Below, piece after piece: positions 12,850 to 15,499 of a stretch of 15,499 bases of DNA. The position numbers and the translations under genes are program-made. The notes beneath the pieces are model-generated. The model had not been told where the DNA came from. It worked only from the letters and a program-made list of their open reading frames with translations, and did no database searches. Positions within the stretch are counted from its first letter, which is position 1; each line of letters opens with the position of its first letter. This stretch comes from Fibrobacteria bacterium GUT77. Its GTDB lineage: Bacteria; Fibrobacterota; Chitinivibrionia; Chitinivibrionales; Chitinispirillaceae. Where the stretch lies: assembly GCA_001462255.1 (NCBI GenBank), contig LIUJ01000223.1, positions 1 through 15,499 on the forward strand. Direction: 5' to 3'.

Positions 12850-14004
12850 TCAATTCTCCGATTTAAGCGCCGTTAAACCGGTTTTAATGAAATCCGAGAA
12901 CAATTTCCACGCTACGATAATGAATATTAAAAAGAACATATACCCGGCCGTTATCGTCACAAATATCCGAACGCGCTTGGGCCGCGCCTTGTACTCGGCC
13001 TTGTAGGGCGGGTCTATGAGCACAAGCGGCGATACGTCCCGCGCTTCTTGCAACCGCGCCTGCTCCAATTCTTTTGTAAGCAACAGATTGATTTGTTCCT
13101 GCACCTCAAGCGCCCTGTAAAGATCGATATACTTGGGCATCAATTCGGACGATATGTTCAACGACGGCAGAACCGCGTATTCGTTGTTTTTCTCAAATTC
13201 CGCCAGTTGCTTCTCATAAACTCTCTTCGTGTTCGCCGCTTCGGATATTTCGGGCGAGTTACCGTTGAATCTCAGCTTAAGCACCTGAAGTTTCATGTCG
13301 TTTACCACCGCCGCCGATTTGATATCGCCGTAAACTTTCAACGTAAGTTTCATCTGTTCGCTTATGTCAAAAGCCTTATGGGCGACCTGAAACTCCTTAA
13401 ACGCGTTTTGGAGGCTGTCTAATTTCGCCTTGCTGGCCATAAACTGAACCTCAATAAATTCCCTATTGCGGCGGGCTTTGTTTATGCTTATGTCTATTAT
13501 GGAGGAGTCAAGGCACGCGAATACGAATTCGGCCATCTGAAGCGCGGTATCCGGCGAAGTATGGAAACACGTTATGCCATAGGAAACGGTTTTGCTCATA
13601 CCGATGCCTTTTCCTTTCATGGCAGTCTCCAACATCACATACCTTTTCATTTGCTTTACGGCCAATTCAAACTTGTTTACGCTTTTTTGAAGTTTATAAC
13701 TGTCATATAAGTTGAATCTGTCGATTATCTTTCGTTTCATTTTTTTACTGTCAAAAACAGCCTCAATATTATCGCCGGACTCATCGACGGACGAAAGCAT
13801 ACTCAAAACGGAATTACTTCCCGTCATAGACAGCAATGACCCGCCGGAACCGGACGGCGGCAGAAACGTTGCTTGCGAACTGTATTCTTTGCGCGCGAGG
13901 TGAAACGCGAACACCACGGCCACCGTTCCCACTAACACCGCGTTTACAAGCAAAAACCACCGCTTCTTCCACAACAACAAAATATACGGTTTTAAATCGA
14001 ACAT
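12850..14004 (-). CDS. Wzz-type polysaccharide chain-length/export regulator
   Basis: 384 residues from the ATG at 14004; a TTG 24 bases upstream is the alternative start. GGACGGA lies shortly before the ATG. Topology is typical of polysaccharide co-polymerases: an N-terminal membrane helix (about 16-36), a large periplasmic part dominated by coiled-coil helices (about 170-320, for example INKARRNREFIEVQFMASK and KRVYEKQLAEFEKN), then the Pro-rich LIDPPYKAEYKARPKR motif and a second membrane helix (347-366). The cytoplasmic C-terminus is short, so no tyrosine-kinase domain is fused. It probably sets the length of the glycan made by the Wzy-type protein encoded 13 bases downstream. No glycosyltransferases or export genes lie next to the pair, so the rest of the pathway must be elsewhere. 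Confidence 0.85.
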   Translation of the reverse strand: MFDLKPYILLLWKKRWFLLVNAVLVGTVAVVFAFHLARKEYSSQATFLPPSGSGGSLLSMTGSNSVLSMLSSVDESGDNIEAVFDSKKMKRKIIDRFNLYDSYKLQKSVNKFELAVKQMKRYVMLETAMKGKGIGMSKTVSYGITCFHTSPDTALQMAEFVFACLDSSIIDISINKARRNREFIEVQFMASKAKLDSLQNAFKEFQVAHKAFDISEQMKLTLKVYGDIKSAAVVNDMKLQVLKLRFNGNSPEISEAANTKRVYEKQLAEFEKNNEYAVLPSLNISSELMPKYIDLYRALEVQEQINLLLTKELEQARLQEARDVSPLVLIDPPYKAEYKARPKRVRIFVTITAGYMFFLIFIIVAWKLFSDFIKTGLTALKSEN

Positions 14005-14038
14005 AATAAAAATCCGTCCGTTTCGCAACTATGGGTGA

Positions 14039-14066
14039 AACATACCATATCACATAATTGAGACAA
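14039..14066 (-). promoter_or_regulatory. Promoter for the Wzz/Wzy pair
   Basis: On the minus strand TTGTCT (14061-14066), a 16-base spacer, then TATGTT (14039-14044), about 35 bases before the wzz-type ATG. On the other strand TATACT at 14067-14072 could be the -10 box of the divergent esterase gene, but no good -35 box matches it. Confidence 0.35.
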
Positions 14067-14088
14067 TATACTATTTGCCCGCGCCGTA

Positions 14089-15276
14089 ATGCAAATCATA
14101 TCCTCAAAAATCAAAAAAATCTTTGCGTCTTTTAGCGCCGCGACGTATATTATGGTGGTGGGTAGACACATCAATACGGCCATAACTACGATTTTAAACG
14201 CCAAACGCGTAACGGGCGCGGCGACGGTGGTCGCTTTTCTGATGCTGACGACCGCGCGCGTAGCCCACTGCGCGACGTCGACGAGGACTTTCGTCCCGGC
14301 CTCACACCCGGCGGTACGCTACATCGGGCGCTTTGACAAGCGGCATCCCAAAGACGTCCGCTTCGACTGGCCGGGCGTAGTCATTGAAACCCGCTTTGAG
14401 GGGGCCTATTGCGACATTCTGCTTCGCGGCGACGGAGGGCTCTACGACGTTTCAATCGATAACGCCGCCGCCGTACGACGATTCGACACGCTGACCGCCC
14501 TACATCATCTGGCCGACGGGCTGACCGACTCCATACATACATTGCGGATTGTCAAGCGTACCGAGGGGATTCGCGGACAGATCGTCACCCTTAACGGCTT
14601 TTACTTGGACGCGGGTAGAAAGCTATCGCCCCCCATCGGCGCCGTACCGGCAAGGCGAATCGAGTTTATCGGCGGATCGAACCTGCTCGGCTTCGGCGTG
14701 GAGGCCGATACGATATGGTGCGATACGCCCGCAAACTACTCCAACGCTTCCCTATCCTTCGGTGCCGTAACCGCGAGGGAGACCGGCGCGGAATATCGCG
14801 TATTAGCCGTTTCCGGCAAGGGTTTGGTAAGAAACTGGATGTCCCCGTACTTCGCCGCCACGCGACCGTTCGGCCCGCTATACCGCCTTGCCGTAAAAAA
14901 CGATCCGACGGCGGTGTGGAACTTCAAATCGTGGGTTCCGCAAGTCGTGGTCGTATGCTTCGGGACAAACGATTTTTCCACCCTTCCGTACCCGACCAAG
15001 GCGTTGTTCGTCAACAATTATCTGAAATTTTTAGACGAATTACGGTTGCGCTACCGCGATGTGCAAATTGTCTGCGTAACATCGGCACGGGAGCCGGTAC
15101 GCGGATATGTGCGCGAAATGGTTGAGCGGGAGCGAGGGACGGGCGACGGTAAAATCCATTTTTACTCGTTTGGCGACGTATCGAAGAAACAATGCGGGTG
15201 CGATTGGCATCCAAACGCGGCGGCTCATGAAAAGATTGGGAAAGAGTTGGCGAGTATTGTTGAGCCGTTGTTTTGA
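14089..15276 (+). CDS. Secreted CE2-like SGNH carbohydrate esterase
   Basis: 395 residues from the first ATG; a later ATG at 14152 would remove 21 residues, and neither has a ribosome site. Residues about 39-62 (AKRVTGAATVVAFLMLTTARVAHCATS) are a signal peptide preceded by an unusually long N-terminal region. Residues 77-172 fit the CE2 N-terminal jelly roll (YIGRFDK, DWPGVVIETRFEG). Residues 190-395 are an SGNH hydrolase: block I FIGGSNLLGFG with Ser197 as nucleophile, SGKGLVRN (242-249), FGTNDFS (291-297) with the block III Asn, and CDWHPNAAAH (371-380) with His374 and Asp372. CE2 enzymes remove acetyl groups from xylan, mannan or other glycans. The usual GDS of block I is GGS here. It is expressed divergently from the Wzz/Wzy pair; action on the cell's own glycan or on plant polysaccharide is undecided. 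Confidence 0.82.
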   Translation: MQIISSKIKKIFASFSAATYIMVVGRHINTAITTILNAKRVTGAATVVAFLMLTTARVAHCATSTRTFVPASHPAVRYIGRFDKRHPKDVRFDWPGVVIETRFEGAYCDILLRGDGGLYDVSIDNAAAVRRFDTLTALHHLADGLTDSIHTLRIVKRTEGIRGQIVTLNGFYLDAGRKLSPPIGAVPARRIEFIGGSNLLGFGVEADTIWCDTPANYSNASLSFGAVTARETGAEYRVLAVSGKGLVRNWMSPYFAATRPFGPLYRLAVKNDPTAVWNFKSWVPQVVVVCFGTNDFSTLPYPTKALFVNNYLKFLDELRLRYRDVQIVCVTSAREPVRGYVREMVERERGTGDGKIHFYSFGDVSKKQCGCDWHPNAAAHEKIGKELASIVEPLF

Positions 15277-15308
15277 CTTCGCGACGCGAATCCCGTTTTT
15301 ATATAGCG

Positions 15309-15336
15309 AGGGAGGGCGTAGGCCCCCCCTTTATAT
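15309..15336 (+). terminator. Terminator after the esterase gene
   Basis: AGGGAGGGC (15309-15317) pairs with GCCCCCCCT (15322-15330) with one mismatch and a GTAG loop, followed by TTTATATTT. A smaller stem, TTCGC/GCGAA (15278-15290), directly follows the stop codon, with TTTTT a few bases further on. The large hairpin may also serve dnaK from the other side, where the T-run is poorer. Confidence 0.6.
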
Positions 15337-15354
15337 TTAGACTTTGACGTTTTT

Positions 15355-15499
15355 TTAATCCACAACCTCGAAGTCCGCGTCTACCGCCCCGCTCTTTTTA
15401 TCGCCGCCGCCGCTCTCTTGTTTCGGCTGATCCGCCGCCGGGGAGGGGCCGGGTTGGGGGCCAGCGGCGCCCGGAGCGCCTGCGGCTCCGGCGTTCTTG
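15355..15499 (-). CDS. dnaK: Chaperone DnaK (Hsp70), C-terminal end only
   Basis: Only the last 47 codons and the TAA stop are in the window. The visible sequence is a disordered Gly/Ala/Pro/Gln-rich tail followed by AVDADFEVVD, matching the conserved DnaK C-terminal end (VDADFEVVD type). DnaK is the ATP-driven chaperone working with DnaJ and GrpE. The folded domains lie beyond the window edge, so the call depends on this terminal motif, which is quite specific. The tail is rich in Gly, Ala and Pro, as is usual before the EVVD end. Confidence 0.88.
   Translation of the reverse strand, partial: KNAGAAGAPGAAGPQPGPSPAADQPKQESGGGDKKSGAVDADFEVVD

Overview
The window comes from a diderm (Gram-negative-type) bacterium of mixed base composition. 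Evidence for an outer membrane is an OmpA-type peptidoglycan-binding protein, a lipoprotein with a clear lipobox, and a Wzz/Wzy-type pair for surface polysaccharide. A CE2-like esterase and a DUF4398-like lipoprotein/OmpA pair recall Fibrobacterota or a neighbouring anaerobic, polysaccharide-degrading lineage. That placement is a weak inference, because there is no rRNA or marker phylogeny here. Most of the window is ordinary chromosome. I see no phage, IS element, CRISPR array, tRNA or rRNA.

Layout. Bases 1-1023 (minus): N-terminal part of a membrane sensor histidine kinase with a Cache domain, cut by the window edge just before its H-box. 1131-2550 (minus): a two-gene envelope operon, lipoprotein then OmpA-family protein, with its own promoter and terminator. 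2726-6234 (minus): a compact run ridA, scpA, scpB, lpd. The first three overlap and scpA and scpB use GTG and TTG starts; the products are the enamine deaminase RidA, the kleisin and winged-helix subunits of the SMC condensin, and dihydrolipoyl dehydrogenase. 6437-7867 (plus): a beta-CASP metallo-beta-lactamase-fold RNA-processing-type hydrolase, divergent from ridA across a back-to-back promoter pair. 8109-8981 (plus): a family 3 solute-binding protein whose two lobes appear in swapped order. 9178-9657 (plus): a small protein with two helix-turn-helix segments followed by a histone-H1-like lysine tail. 9684-9743: a long hairpin terminator. 9758-11368 (plus): lipid II flippase MurJ. 11388-14004 (minus): Wzy/WaaL-type polymerase or ligase and Wzz-type chain-length regulator. 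14089-15276 (plus): a secreted CE2-like SGNH esterase. 15355-15499 (minus): the last 47 codons of dnaK.

The genes do not form one obvious pathway. Linked functions are envelope stability (lipoprotein/OmpA), chromosome organisation (ScpAB, and perhaps the HTH-histone protein), and glycan assembly at the membrane (MurJ, Wzy, Wzz). The points most worth a second look are the HTH-histone-tail protein with paired palindromes upstream, the lobe-swapped binding protein, the amino-acid-binding motif in the kinase's Cache domain, and the acidic repeat-built N-terminus of ScpB. I did not find a convincing new multi-gene system.
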